NCBI GenBank assembly: GCA_027941995.1
Contig: CP115966.1
Coordinates: 1,178,001-1,242,000 of the forward strand
Origin: Erythrobacteraceae bacterium WH01K
GTDB taxonomy: Bacteria; Pseudomonadota; Alphaproteobacteria; Sphingomonadales; Sphingomonadaceae
Direction: 5' to 3'
Length of the DNA: 64,000 nucleotides
Positions within the stretch are counted from its first letter, which is position 1. The number at the start of each line of letters is the position of its first letter. The position numbers and the translations under genes were made by a program. Of this stretch, positions 27,255 through 35,912 are shown one piece after another. The notes beneath the pieces are model-generated. The model was not told the origin of the DNA. It did not search any database and was given only the letters and a program-made list of their open reading frames with translations.

Positions 27255-28811
27255 TCAGTCGTCGCTGGCGACCTGCGCCGAAACGCTTCCGCCCATGATG
27301 TCGTAAGCCGCGTCGATCATTTCCGGAATATCGACAGGCTCGCCTTCGGTCCGGTTTTCGAGTTCGGCGATCACCATGGACACGGCTTTTGCGCGCTTGC
27401 CGCCATGGGGGTCCGTCGCGATGGGCGCGAGGCTGAGCCCGGCCAGCTCGACCTTGCCTTCGCGGCCCTGCATGATGGCAGTCTGCAACCACAATCCCTG
27501 GTCGAAGGGGGCGAGTGCGGCGGCTTGTTCCAGAGCCGTGCGTGCCAGTTCGCTGGGGCTCTCGCCCCGGTCGGTATAGCTGCGGTAGTAGAAGATCAGC
27601 GGCAGGGGATGGTCGTTTTCCAGCGCATTGAGCGCCGAGAACGGCTGCATCGCATCGGCGTAGGCGGCGTCCATTGCATCGGCCTCGGCATCGCTTGCCA
27701 GCGCGAACATCGAATATCCCTTCTGGACATAGGCATTCCTGATCGCTGGATTGTTTGCGATCGCCTTGTCCGCTGCCGCGATGGAGGCATCGTAATTGCC
27801 GGCATCATGCTCTGCTTCCGCCAGCGCAGACAGCACCCAGGGGTCGCCGGGATAGGCTGCGGCGACCGCCTGTATCTCTGGCAGCAGTTCCAGTGCTTCC
27901 TCCCTGTCGACCCCGCGCTGGGACTGGATGACCAGCGGCAGCACTTCTGCGTGACCTTCGCTGACACGGCGGATCGTGACCGGCCCGATCGGCAGGGAAC
28001 CGGGCTTGAGATTGTAGAACGAGGCCATTCGCTTCTTGCGCGACGCATTCAGTTCGCTCTGCAGTACGTCGAGATCGCCGAACGCTTCCTCGGCGGCGCG
28101 GTAAGGGTTCGCGCCGCCTGCAAGCGCGCGCCAATAGGCCGACAATTGTCCCGCTCGTCCATCGGCAAAATTCAGATGGTGATAGAGCGCCCACGACCAC
28201 GCGTAGAAACCGCCATTATTGGGATTGGTGCGCGGGTCCAGCAATTCGCGGACGCTGTAATCGACGGAATAGGCGAAATCGCCTGCGCGGTGATAGGCGG
28301 GTCGCCCGATATGGACGGAACCATCCTTCGGAAATCGGGCCGAGGCGAAGAATTCCGCCGACCCTTCGCGAAGCCAGGCGGGCATCGAAAAACGCGACGC
28401 CCCGATCAGGAAATGATGGGCGTATTCGTGCAGCAGAACCGTCATCGAGAAGCGCGTCTCGCGGTGGCTGATGCGAATATCCTGCACGAAGGCACGGCTG
28501 GCCCCTGCGCGGGGGATGTAGAACCCGGCGATATTCGCGCTGCTCTTGCCCGTCGCAAGCTTGGCGATTTTTCGCTGGTTACCGACAGCGAAGATGGTAA
28601 CCCGGTTCGAAGGGCTGGGCGTCGCAATGTCGCGCCCGGTCAGGAATTCGAGCGCCGCGTGATAGCGTTCGAGCATGACCGTGAACTCTTCGACATCCTC
28701 TGCCTTGTCATCGGCATAGACGACGAAATGTTCGCTCGACGCTTCGTACCATTCGGCCCGTGCAGGCACGGCCAGAGTGAATGCAGCGATGACCGCGGCC
28801 AGAATACGCAA
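27255..28811 (-). CDS. Exported gluzincin-type peptidase-like protein with TPR repeats
   Basis: 518 residues with a signal peptide (MRILAAVIAAFTLAVPARA). The zinc motif HEYAH is at 128-132 in VLLHEYAHHFLIG, followed by PAWLREGSAEFFAS, whose Glu149 or Glu153 could be the third ligand, as in M1/M61-like gluzincins. The C-terminal half (about 300-440) reads as tetratricopeptide repeats (PWVLSALAEAEHDAGNYDASIAAADKAIANNP-like pattern). It is probably a periplasmic protein; substrate unknown. A 72-bp gap separates it from the flavoprotein gene. Confidence 0.8.
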   Translation of the reverse strand: MRILAAVIAAFTLAVPARAEWYEASSEHFVVYADDKAEDVEEFTVMLERYHAALEFLTGRDIATPSPSNRVTIFAVGNQRKIAKLATGKSSANIAGFYIPRAGASRAFVQDIRISHRETRFSMTVLLHEYAHHFLIGASRFSMPAWLREGSAEFFASARFPKDGSVHIGRPAYHRAGDFAYSVDYSVRELLDPRTNPNNGGFYAWSWALYHHLNFADGRAGQLSAYWRALAGGANPYRAAEEAFGDLDVLQSELNASRKKRMASFYNLKPGSLPIGPVTIRRVSEGHAEVLPLVIQSQRGVDREEALELLPEIQAVAAAYPGDPWVLSALAEAEHDAGNYDASIAAADKAIANNPAIRNAYVQKGYSMFALASDAEADAMDAAYADAMQPFSALNALENDHPLPLIFYYRSYTDRGESPSELARTALEQAAALAPFDQGLWLQTAIMQGREGKVELAGLSLAPIATDPHGGKRAKAVSMVIAELENRTEGEPVDIPEMIDAAYDIMGGSVSAQVASDD

Positions 28812-28885
28812 GATTGCCCCCGATATTTAGCCGTTTGATGACAGGATACTGGAGGAAGAACGGTTTTTCCAGTGCAGAGGCTGGA

Positions 28886-30754
28886 TCAGTTGCTGCGAGT
28901 ATTATCGATATAGCGCTCGACATTCTTTGCCATCACGTCGAGCGGTGCATTTCCGCCCAGGATGACGGCGTCGTTGAACGCCTTCACGTCGTAGGCATCG
29001 CCGAGTTCCGCCTCCGCCCGTGCGCGCTGCGCCACGATCTGGCTGTGGCCCAGCTTGTACCCCGTGGCCTGTCCGGGCCAGCTGCAATAGCGGTCGACTT
29101 CGCTGGCGACTTCCTCTGCCTTCGAACCGTTCCGCTGGACGAAGAAATCCACCGCGCGCTGCCGGCTCCAGCCCTTGGAATGCAGACCGGTATCGACGAC
29201 CATGCGGCACGCCCGGAAGGCGAGCGATTGCAGATAGCCGAGGCGCCCGACCTTGAAATCGTCGTAAGCGCCCAGCTCGTCTGCCAGTTGCTCGCCGTAA
29301 AGGGCCCAGCCTTCGCTGAAGGGATTGAAGGCGAGGATGGACCGGATCAGTGGCAGGCGGTTGGAATATTCGCCCTCCCACACATGGCCGGGGATCGTCT
29401 CGTGATAGGTCAGGTCGGCAAGGTCGTATTTGCGATGCAGGTCGGTGGTTCGCAAATTGATCCACATGCGACCCGGTATGGTCCCGTCCTTGCTGCCCGC
29501 CCCGCCATAGGCACCGGGTGCCCCCGGTTCTTCTGCCAGCGGCAGGCGCTTCACTTCCAGATTGGGATCGACCAGTATGTTGAAGGCGCGCGGCATCTGG
29601 CCGCGGATCCAGTCGATCCGCTCCTCGATGAACGCCATGATCTCGGCCCTACCGGGATCGCCTGGCGCAAACTGGTAGCGCGGGTCGCGGGAAAGGCCCT
29701 GCATCCGCTCTCCCACGGTGCCGGTGGTGTATCCGATTTCGCGCAGGATGGGATCCATGAGGGCATGGAGTTCTTCCAGTTCGGCCAGTCCCTGGCGGTG
29801 AATATCATCTGCCGACAGGCGCGTCGTGGTGCTGGAGCGCAGGGCCCACGCGTACCATTCCTCGCCATGGGGGCGTTCGCGCATCCCGGGATCGCCGGTT
29901 GCCTCCCGCGCTTCGATCCGCAGTTCGGCAAGCTGGCGTTCCAGCGCCTCTGACACCGGTCCGCGGATCAAAGTTTCTGTATCGTCGGCGTAGCGTTCCG
30001 GCAGCCCGTTCTCGCGAAGGGTCATCCGCATCTGCGATGCGAACAATTCCCCCGAAACGGCATCGCCCAAGGTCCGGCTCAATTGCGAATCCGCTTTCGC
30101 CAGCAGGAAATCGGGCGGCACGACACCGAGGCCCCGAGCGGACTCCATGCGCTGCCGCTCTCCGTCCAGTACGGACGGTAGCTGCTCCAGCCGTGCCAGA
30201 TAGGCATCGGCGTCCTGCGCCGTCTTCAGCGGGTGAGTCGAATCCATGAAGCGCGGCATGTCGAGATAGGTCCCGACATTCTGGATCACGACGTATGGGG
30301 CGGTGCGCCAGCTGCCGACGGGCGTATCGCCATAGGGAAGGGCAAACCCGTCGAGCGCCAGCTCGTATCCGCTTTCCACGACTTCCAGATTCGTGCGCTC
30401 CTCCGCGCCCAGGCTTTCCTTCGGGAACGCGTGGATGGTCGCAAGGTCGGATCGCAGCGTATCGGCAAAGGCCTGCTGCCCGGCCGGCGACTGGTCCTCC
30501 AACCGGCTCCTGAGCCCGGCATACTGGCCGGTATCGAGGCCGAGCACGGTCGCGCGCTCCGGCTCGTGCTTCAGCAAATTATAGCCCACCTGTTCGAGCA
30601 ACGCCTTGGCCATCGCATCGCCGCTGCCTGCGAGCGGCACGGTATCGGCCGCGACCATGCTCCGCGAGCAGGCGGGAATTGCGGCAAGCGTGACAGCGGC
30701 GCCAAGGCCGGAAAGGGCCTGGCGCCGCGTAATGTCGTATGTTTTCCGGTTCAT
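28886..30754 (-). CDS. DUF885 family protein, Tat-exported lipoprotein
   Basis: 622 residues. The N-terminus has a twin-arginine motif (TRRQAL, Arg10-Arg11) and a lipobox AIPAC with Cys29, so it should be exported folded and lipidated. The DUF885 signature HETIPGHVWEGEY gives a HExxxGH metal-like motif, with a second acidic motif SEGWALYGEQL. DUF885 proteins are predicted metallopeptidases of the M32/M2-like clan. The gene is followed at 28811 by the TPR peptidase gene, co-directional across 74 bp. Confidence 0.85.
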   Translation of the reverse strand: MNRKTYDITRRQALSGLGAAVTLAAIPACSRSMVAADTVPLAGSGDAMAKALLEQVGYNLLKHEPERATVLGLDTGQYAGLRSRLEDQSPAGQQAFADTLRSDLATIHAFPKESLGAEERTNLEVVESGYELALDGFALPYGDTPVGSWRTAPYVVIQNVGTYLDMPRFMDSTHPLKTAQDADAYLARLEQLPSVLDGERQRMESARGLGVVPPDFLLAKADSQLSRTLGDAVSGELFASQMRMTLRENGLPERYADDTETLIRGPVSEALERQLAELRIEAREATGDPGMRERPHGEEWYAWALRSSTTTRLSADDIHRQGLAELEELHALMDPILREIGYTTGTVGERMQGLSRDPRYQFAPGDPGRAEIMAFIEERIDWIRGQMPRAFNILVDPNLEVKRLPLAEEPGAPGAYGGAGSKDGTIPGRMWINLRTTDLHRKYDLADLTYHETIPGHVWEGEYSNRLPLIRSILAFNPFSEGWALYGEQLADELGAYDDFKVGRLGYLQSLAFRACRMVVDTGLHSKGWSRQRAVDFFVQRNGSKAEEVASEVDRYCSWPGQATGYKLGHSQIVAQRARAEAELGDAYDVKAFNDAVILGGNAPLDVMAKNVERYIDNTRSN

Positions 30755-30803
30755 GCTGCGCAGGGTGGCCCCGCAGCAGGTCCCGTGTCAATCGACTGAA
30801 GGA

Positions 30804-31196
30804 TCAGTCGAGAAACTCTGCCGGAACCTTGCCGCCATTGCGCGACAGTTCCTGCATCGTCTTGCGGTGCAGCCAGACATTGTCTTCCGCGCTGCCCGAA
30901 TAATCCTCGCGCCCTAGCTCCGTGGCGAGCGCCTTGCGGTTTTCGTAGCTCGGGTCGACGCCGATCAGCTTCAGCAAGTCGACGATGGAAGTGCGCCAGT
31001 TCAGCCGGTCGGCACCTGGCATGGAATCGAAACGGTTTTCCACATTCACCACATCGACGCGGGCCGATGTCTGGGCAGGGGTGCTGGGCGTGGCAGCGGG
31101 ACGCGGTGGCGCCGTGGTGGGCGTAGTGGGCGCAGTCTCCGCCTTCTTGTCGTCATCGCCGAAGATCGCGTTCTTGATCGAACTGAAAATACCCAT
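30804..31196 (-). CDS. DUF3597 domain-containing protein
   Basis: 130 residues. MGIFSSIKNAIFG start, a Pro/Thr/Ala-rich linker (about 20-45), then the conserved block VVNVENRFDSMPGADRLNW, DLLKLIGVDPSYENRKALA and a C-terminal NGGKVPAEFLD. This matches DUF3597, often found next to LysM domains in other proteins. No signal peptide. Function unknown. It is leftward, 50 bp upstream of the DUF885 gene. Confidence 0.82.
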   Translation of the reverse strand: MGIFSSIKNAIFGDDDKKAETAPTTPTTAPPRPAATPSTPAQTSARVDVVNVENRFDSMPGADRLNWRTSIVDLLKLIGVDPSYENRKALATELGREDYSGSAEDNVWLHRKTMQELSRNGGKVPAEFLD

Positions 31197-31320
31197 AAAT
31201 ATTCTCCCTGAAAGAGCCTTGCGGCGGATTGCCGCGCGTTCCTCTAATCAGCGTTTCGAAAGCCGGTTCGTTCCGCGACAGGCGGCCGGGAAATGCATAT
31301 TCGATCTCAGGAGATGCCCC

Positions 31321-31554
31321 GTGGCCAGCGTATTCTTGTCGATTGCCATGCTGGGTGTCTTTGCGCTTGCCGTCGGTGCGGTTCTTCTCTGGCGTCGCGG
31401 GGTCCGGAAGCAGGCGGGGCTGATGATCGTGGCGGCGCTCGTGCTCCTTGCAAACGTCCTGATCTGGACCGTCCCCGCAGGCGATGGCATTTCGCCGGCG
31501 GACCGCGCAGCGGGCGAGGGCGCTTTGCAGGATGATGCGGCGCCGGACGCCTGA
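31321..31554 (+). CDS. Small membrane protein, two helices
   Basis: 77 residues from a GTG at 31321, with AGGAG seven bases upstream (31309-31313). Two hydrophobic segments (VFLSIAMLGVFALAVGAVLLW and LMIVAALVLLANVLIWTVP) are joined by a short basic loop RRGVRKQ, then an acidic tail. No family is recognised. It lies between the divergent DUF3597 gene and the convergent tonB gene. Confidence 0.65.
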   Translation: MASVFLSIAMLGVFALAVGAVLLWRRGVRKQAGLMIVAALVLLANVLIWTVPAGDGISPADRAAGEGALQDDAAPDA

Positions 31555-31594
31555 ACGCCGGGCCGCACCTTCCGTCACGATATTCCAGTCCGGC

Positions 31595-32287
31595 TCAGTC
31601 CGGGATTTGCCAGCGAACGGCGCTGGTAAACGAACCCGCAGTCTTCTGCCCGGACGTATCGCGAGCGGCCTCGAAGCGGGCCCTGCGGGTGGCGAGATCG
31701 CAGGTCGCCTCGTCGAGCGCAGCGTGACCGGTCGACCTGGTAATCGTGCATCCGGTCACACGGCCGTTGGCCGCAACGTCGAGGCGGAAGCCGGCGGTGC
31801 CTTCGTAACCGCGCCTGATCCAGCTGCTGCGGTAATCCTGCGTCGTGATCCATTGCGACTGGTCGTTGGTCGGCCGCGTGGCGACTGCGTCGAATGTTGG
31901 CGAAGGCGTCGGTGCAGGGGCGAATGAAGGCGCTGGCTGCGGAACGGGTGCCGGTGCGGGGGCCGGGATGGGCGCGGGCCGGGGCAGGGGCACGATATTG
32001 GTGGAACTGACATCGGGCCGCGGTGCGGGGATATTGATGGGCGCCTCCGGCACGTAGCGTTCCGACTCGGGCAGTGCCGGGGTCTCGTCGCGCGGCTGCG
32101 GTTTTTCACGCGGCGGCGGCGGCGGCAGCGGAAGGTCGTCGACAATCAGCGGCTCGTCGTCAGCCTGCGGCACGAAATTCGTGGCCAGCCCGGTGACCAG
32201 CGCCAGTCCGATGGCTGCATGGACGATGACCACACCGCTGATGGCCGTGGTTTGCCGGGCCGAAGTGGGTTGGTTCACGTAGGACAT
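31595..32287 (-). CDS. tonB: Energy transducer TonB
   Basis: 230 residues from ATG at 32287 (GAGGAGAGA upstream). One N-terminal membrane helix (ISGVVIVHAAIGLALVTG), a long proline-rich periplasmic stalk (about 45-135, with PPPPPREKPQP and PAPIPAPAPAPVPQPAP) and a C-terminal TonB fold (WIRRGYEGTAGFRLDV, GRVTGCTITRSTGH). It transmits the proton-motive force from ExbB/ExbD to outer-membrane receptors. ExbBD are not adjacent. A palindromic Zur/Fur-like site lies 65 bp upstream. Confidence 0.9.
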   Translation of the reverse strand: MSYVNQPTSARQTTAISGVVIVHAAIGLALVTGLATNFVPQADDEPLIVDDLPLPPPPPREKPQPRDETPALPESERYVPEAPINIPAPRPDVSSTNIVPLPRPAPIPAPAPAPVPQPAPSFAPAPTPSPTFDAVATRPTNDQSQWITTQDYRSSWIRRGYEGTAGFRLDVAANGRVTGCTITRSTGHAALDEATCDLATRRARFEAARDTSGQKTAGSFTSAVRWQIPD

Positions 32288-32351
32288 TGCTCTCTCCTCT
32301 CGCTTGCTGACGGCTGGTGGGTTCTTCCCGCTTCTGACACCCAAGAAACTG

Positions 32352-32365
32352 AATGTTACAACATT
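32352..32365 (-). promoter_or_regulatory. Zur/Fur-family-like palindrome upstream of tonB
   Basis: AATGTT-AC-AACATT is a perfect 6-bp-arm palindrome; with flanks it reads GTAATGTTGTAACATTCA on the tonB strand. It closely resembles the alphaproteobacterial Zur site family (core AATGTTATAACATT). It lies in the 221-bp tonB upstream region, 65 bp before the ATG. Zinc control of tonB would be consistent with TonB-dependent zinc uptake, but this is inference. Confidence 0.5.
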
Positions 32366-32442
32366 ACGATTTCGAGGCAACAGGAATTGCGTTTCATAAG
32401 AAGACCTTGGCAATGAACGTCAGTGAACCTTGCAGCTCGCAA

Positions 32443-32476
32443 TGAAAAAGGCGGCCCCGTGGAGGGCCGCCTTTCA
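32443..32476 (-). terminator. Rho-independent terminator after the alpha/beta hydrolase gene
   Basis: An 11-bp perfect stem, AAAGGCGGCCC (32447-32457) with GGGCCGCCTTT (32464-32474), and flanking complementary ATGA/TCAT bases. On the minus strand the stem is followed by T residues, so it serves the leftward hydrolase gene. Confidence 0.88.
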
Positions 32477-32508
32477 TGCCTTCGCGGCAATGACTGCGCT
32501 TCAGCGCG

Positions 32509-33165
32509 TCACTTGATCGGGCAGGACGGATCCAGCCGGAAATCGAGATAGTTGTCGACCGACGCCATCAGTTCGGCCTGTTCGTTCTCGAAGAAGTGGT
32601 TTGCGCGCGGGATTTCCTCGTGATGAATCGTGATGTGCTTCTGGGTGCGCAGCTTCTCGACCAGCTTGCCGACCGCAGGTGGCGGAACGACGGTGTCCTG
32701 CGCGCCATGCACGAAGATGCCGCTGGCGGGGCAGGGCGCAAGGAACGAGAAATCGTACATGCTTGCCGGTGCGGCAATCGACAGGAAGCCGCGAATCTCC
32801 GGGCGGCGCATCAGCAATTGCATTCCGATGAGCGCTCCGAAGCTGACACCGGCGACCCATGTCACCTGCGCTTCTTCATGGATCGACTGCACCCAGTCGA
32901 GAGCGGCAGCAGCGTCGGACAATTCGCCGATACCGTTGTCGAAACTGCCCTGGCTGCGACCGACCCCGCGGAAATTGAAACGCAAGGTCGCAAAGCCGCG
33001 ATCGACGAACGTCTTGTACAGGCGCTGCGTGATCTGTTCGTTCATGGTGCCGCCACCCTCGGGGTGCGGATGCAGGATCATGGCAACAGGCGCGCGCGGA
33101 CGCGGCGGGGGGGAGAAACGGCCTTCGAGACGGCCTTCGGGGCCGGGAAAGATCACTGACGGCAT
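32509..33165 (-). CDS. Alpha/beta hydrolase (serine, dienelactone-like)
   Basis: 218 residues, cytosolic. The early strands give MILHPHPEGGGTM and RFNFRGVGRSQGSF (the oxyanion region), the nucleophile elbow is GVSFGA, the acid is in HGAQDTVVP and the catalytic His in RANHFFEN. This is the compact KANL3/YhfK-like or dienelactone-type hydrolase seen next to the nifS-like genes in this group. It is divergent from the cysteine desulfurase gene. Substrate unknown. Confidence 0.82.
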   Translation of the reverse strand: MPSVIFPGPEGRLEGRFSPPPRPRAPVAMILHPHPEGGGTMNEQITQRLYKTFVDRGFATLRFNFRGVGRSQGSFDNGIGELSDAAAALDWVQSIHEEAQVTWVAGVSFGALIGMQLLMRRPEIRGFLSIAAPASMYDFSFLAPCPASGIFVHGAQDTVVPPPAVGKLVEKLRTQKHITIHHEEIPRANHFFENEQAELMASVDNYLDFRLDPSCPIK

Positions 33166-33212
33166 GGATGCAAATACCTAGTCTGGAATTAAGCCCGCAA
33201 GTAACGCACGCT

Positions 33213-33240
33213 GGTGACGCAAGGGGGACGGGCGCTATAT
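33213..33240 (+). promoter_or_regulatory. Promoter for the cysteine desulfurase/ferredoxin genes
   Basis: GTGAC (33214-33218) and CTATAT (33235-33240), spacing 16, fit the alphaproteobacterial TTGAC-N17-CTATAT pattern. It lies about 50 bp upstream of the first desulfurase codon, in the 125-bp region divergent from the hydrolase gene. Confidence 0.45.
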
Positions 33241-33290
33241 AGGGACAAAACGCCATTTCGCAATTGCGCTAACCATAGGCAGCCGTCGTC

Positions 33291-34349
33291 ATTTCCGATC
33301 GTATCTATCTCGACCATGCCGCAACCAGTCCCCTGCGTCCCGAAGCGCGAATGGCGGTCGAGGACGGTCTGGGGCAATGGGCCAATCCTTCCAGTCCCCA
33401 TGCGGAAGGGCGCAGCGCGCGGCGCCTGCTGGAAGATGCGCGGGACCGGACGAAGGCAGCGCTCGGCTGGCAGGGCGAGTGCATCTTTACCAGCGGCGCA
33501 AGTGAGGCGGCCGCTCTTGCGCTGGGCCGTGCCAAGGCAGGTGCGCGCCTCGTCAGCGTGGTGGAACACGATTGCATCCTGCAGGCTGCCCCTGACGCAG
33601 AACAGCTTCCGGTAAGCGGCGATGGCGCCGTCGACATCGATAATCTTGCCGAGGCCGTCCAGCGGGAGACGCCGCTGGTTGCGGTCCAGCAGGTCAATTC
33701 CGAGACCGGCAACGCACAGGACCTGCGCGAAATCTCACGCATCGTGGGGGAAGCGGGCGGCCTGCTGCTGACCGATTGCGCGCAGGGCGCAGGCAAATTC
33801 GCACTGCCGCCATGCGACATGGCGATCGTGTCCGCGCACAAGTTCGGCGGTCCCGTCGGTATCGGAGCCTTGCTGGTGAAGGACTACGCCATGCTCGAGC
33901 CGAGCGGCGGTCACGAGCGCGGCTATCGCCGAGGAACGGAGAACCTGCCCGGTGCGCTCGGGATGGCTGCCGCGCTGGAGGCTGCTGGCGAGCCTTACGT
34001 GGCGGCAGACGTGCTGGAACCCCTGGAACGGTTCGCCGGGGACTGCGCGGCGGCGGGCGGGACCATGCTTTCGCAGGCACTGTCCGATCCCACGCCCTAT
34101 ATTCGGGCCATTGCGATGCCGGGGATGAGCGCTTCGGCGCAGGTCATGCGGTTCGACATGGCGGGTATCGCCGTGTCGCAGGGCAGTGCCTGCTCTTCCG
34201 GCACGATGAAGACGAGCCGCGTGCTGGAGGCGATGCAGGTCGACCCAGGGGTCGCTGCCAACACCATCCGCGTCAGTTTCGGCTCGAACACCACGCGCGC
34301 CGACTTGGAACGCTTCTGCGAGGTATGGCTTGATTTGGCAAAGGGCTGA
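33291..34349 (+). CDS. Class V cysteine desulfurase family protein, non-canonical start
   Basis: About 352 residues. PLP-dependent removal of sulfur from cysteine. The conserved N-terminus IYLDHAATSPLRPEA is followed by FTSGASEAAAL, the PLP lysine in SAHKFGGPVGIGALL and the persulfide-loop SQGSACSSGTMKTSRVL. The frame is closed by a TAG at 33276-33278 and has no ATG, GTG or TTG before the conserved motif; the first ATG (33351) would delete the LDHAAT strand. ATT at 33291 is proposed as start. It is followed by a second desulfurase and a ferredoxin, suggesting an Fe-S assembly unit. Confidence 0.8.
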   Translation: MSDRIYLDHAATSPLRPEARMAVEDGLGQWANPSSPHAEGRSARRLLEDARDRTKAALGWQGECIFTSGASEAAALALGRAKAGARLVSVVEHDCILQAAPDAEQLPVSGDGAVDIDNLAEAVQRETPLVAVQQVNSETGNAQDLREISRIVGEAGGLLLTDCAQGAGKFALPPCDMAIVSAHKFGGPVGIGALLVKDYAMLEPSGGHERGYRRGTENLPGALGMAAALEAAGEPYVAADVLEPLERFAGDCAAAGGTMLSQALSDPTPYIRAIAMPGMSASAQVMRFDMAGIAVSQGSACSSGTMKTSRVLEAMQVDPGVAANTIRVSFGSNTTRADLERFCEVWLDLAKG

Positions 34350-34410
34350 AAGACCCGGCCCCTTCGTGACCACGCCCCCTACGACAATGCCCTGAACGAC
34401 CGGACACCGC

Positions 34411-35517
34411 ATGATATATCTCGATTACCAGGCAACGACGCCGCTCGCACCCGAAGCGCGGGATGCCATGCTGCGCTGGCTGGACGGGCCGGACGGCGCA
34501 GGCTTCGGCAATCCCCACAGTCCGCACCGGATGGGACGGCAGGCGGCAGCCGCCATCGAACTCGCTCGAGACCGTGTCGCGGCGCTGTTCCCGGCGGGCG
34601 GCAAGGTGATTTTCACCAGCGGCGCGACCGAGGCGGTCAACCTTGCGATGAGAGGCACACGGTCGCACCGGGGCGGCGGTGATGGTGGCGAGTGCGCGAT
34701 ATCCGTCTCCGCAATCGAGCACGCGGCCGTACTCGACACTGCGAGGTCGCTCGGCAAGTGTCACGAGCTCAATGTCGCGAAGAACGGGCAGTGCAATACG
34801 AAGCAGGACCTGCCGGCCGACACGCGGCTGGTCGCGGTGATGCAGGTGAATAACGAGATCGGGACGATCCAGCCCACGGTCGACTGGCACCGCAAGGCGA
34901 AGGAGAGCAACGCCCTCTATCTGTGCGATGCGGTGCAGGCCTTCGGGAAGATGGAAGTAACAGGCGCCGACATGATCGCGGTCAGCGCACACAAGCTGCA
35001 CGGGCCCAAGGGGATCGGTGCGCTCTGGATACGAAACGGGCTGGACCTGGACGAGGTACAGACCGGTGGCGGGCAGGAAAGCGGCCTGCGTTCCGGTACG
35101 CTCAGCCCTGCACTGTGCGCCGGTTTCGGCGCGGCAGCGCACGAGGCGAAGGAGCGCATGTCCGCCGACATGGACCACGTGAAGAAGCTGTGGAACCGGG
35201 CGCGCGACCTGTTCGATGGCTGGGACATCAATGGCAGCGAGGAAGCACGGTACCACGGCAACCTCAATATCCGGCGCAAGGGGCTGGACGTGAACCGCCT
35301 GATGTCGGAATGCCGCACGGTCATGTTCTCGGCAGGCTCCGCCTGTGCCAGCGGATCGGGCCGGCCGAGCCATGTGCTCAAGGCTATCGGCCTGTCGGAC
35401 AAGCAGGCGAAAAATTCGATACGCCTCGGTTTCGGCCGATATACGACGATGGACGATCTCGAAACCGCGGCGAAGCAGATCAACGATGCGGCACGCTCGC
35501 AAGGGGTATTGCAATGA
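34411..35517 (+). CDS. Cysteine desulfurase (IscS/NifS-like)
   Basis: 368 residues starting MIYLDYQATTPLAPEA at an ATG. PLP Lys195 in SAHKLHGPKGIGALW, and the sulfur-carrying Cys312 in FSAGSACASGSGRPSHVL. IEHAAV and MQVNNEIGT are conserved PLP-site motifs. It delivers persulfide sulfur for Fe-S clusters or tRNA thiolation. It overlaps the ferredoxin start by four bases (ATGA) and follows a second, more divergent desulfurase, an arrangement I recall from related genomes. Confidence 0.93.
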   Translation: MIYLDYQATTPLAPEARDAMLRWLDGPDGAGFGNPHSPHRMGRQAAAAIELARDRVAALFPAGGKVIFTSGATEAVNLAMRGTRSHRGGGDGGECAISVSAIEHAAVLDTARSLGKCHELNVAKNGQCNTKQDLPADTRLVAVMQVNNEIGTIQPTVDWHRKAKESNALYLCDAVQAFGKMEVTGADMIAVSAHKLHGPKGIGALWIRNGLDLDEVQTGGGQESGLRSGTLSPALCAGFGAAAHEAKERMSADMDHVKKLWNRARDLFDGWDINGSEEARYHGNLNIRRKGLDVNRLMSECRTVMFSAGSACASGSGRPSHVLKAIGLSDKQAKNSIRLGFGRYTTMDDLETAAKQINDAARSQGVLQ

Positions 35518-35843
35518 AAGTGACGTTCGAAACCCCGCAGGGCGAGCTGGTCGAGGCCGAAGCGGCCGAAGGCGATGTGCTCCTTACAGTGGCGCAGGAT
35601 GCAGGAATGCCGCTGGAGGGAACCTGCGAAGGCCAGATGGCCTGTTCGACCTGCCATGTCATCGTGGAGAGGGACTGGTTCGCGGCCCTGCCAGATGCCA
35701 GCGAGGAAGAGGAGGACATGCTGGACCTGGCCTATGGCGTGCGCCCGACCAGCCGCTTGGCCTGCCAGATCGTGCTGGAAGAGGAACTGGACGGGCTGAC
35801 CGTCGCAATCCCGGCAGAAGCGCGGGACATTAGCGAAGGCTGA
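35514..35843 (+). CDS. fdx: 2Fe-2S ferredoxin (adrenodoxin type)
   Basis: 109 residues. Cluster ligands Cys38, Cys44, Cys47 and Cys84 occur as TCEGQMACSTCHVIV and SRLACQIV, the Cx5Cx2C...C spacing of ISC-type/adrenodoxin ferredoxins. Start ATG overlaps the desulfurase stop. Such ferredoxins supply electrons for Fe-S cluster assembly on the scaffold, which fits the position directly behind two desulfurases. No IscU, HscA/B or Suf genes are in the window. Confidence 0.93.
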   Translation: MKVTFETPQGELVEAEAAEGDVLLTVAQDAGMPLEGTCEGQMACSTCHVIVERDWFAALPDASEEEEDMLDLAYGVRPTSRLACQIVLEEELDGLTVAIPAEARDISEG

Positions 35844-35912
35844 GCAGCGCGGCAGGAACGGGGACCAGGCAGGTTTTCCGCCCGATCCCCGGGCTCGATC
35901 CAGCCGAGCGTC

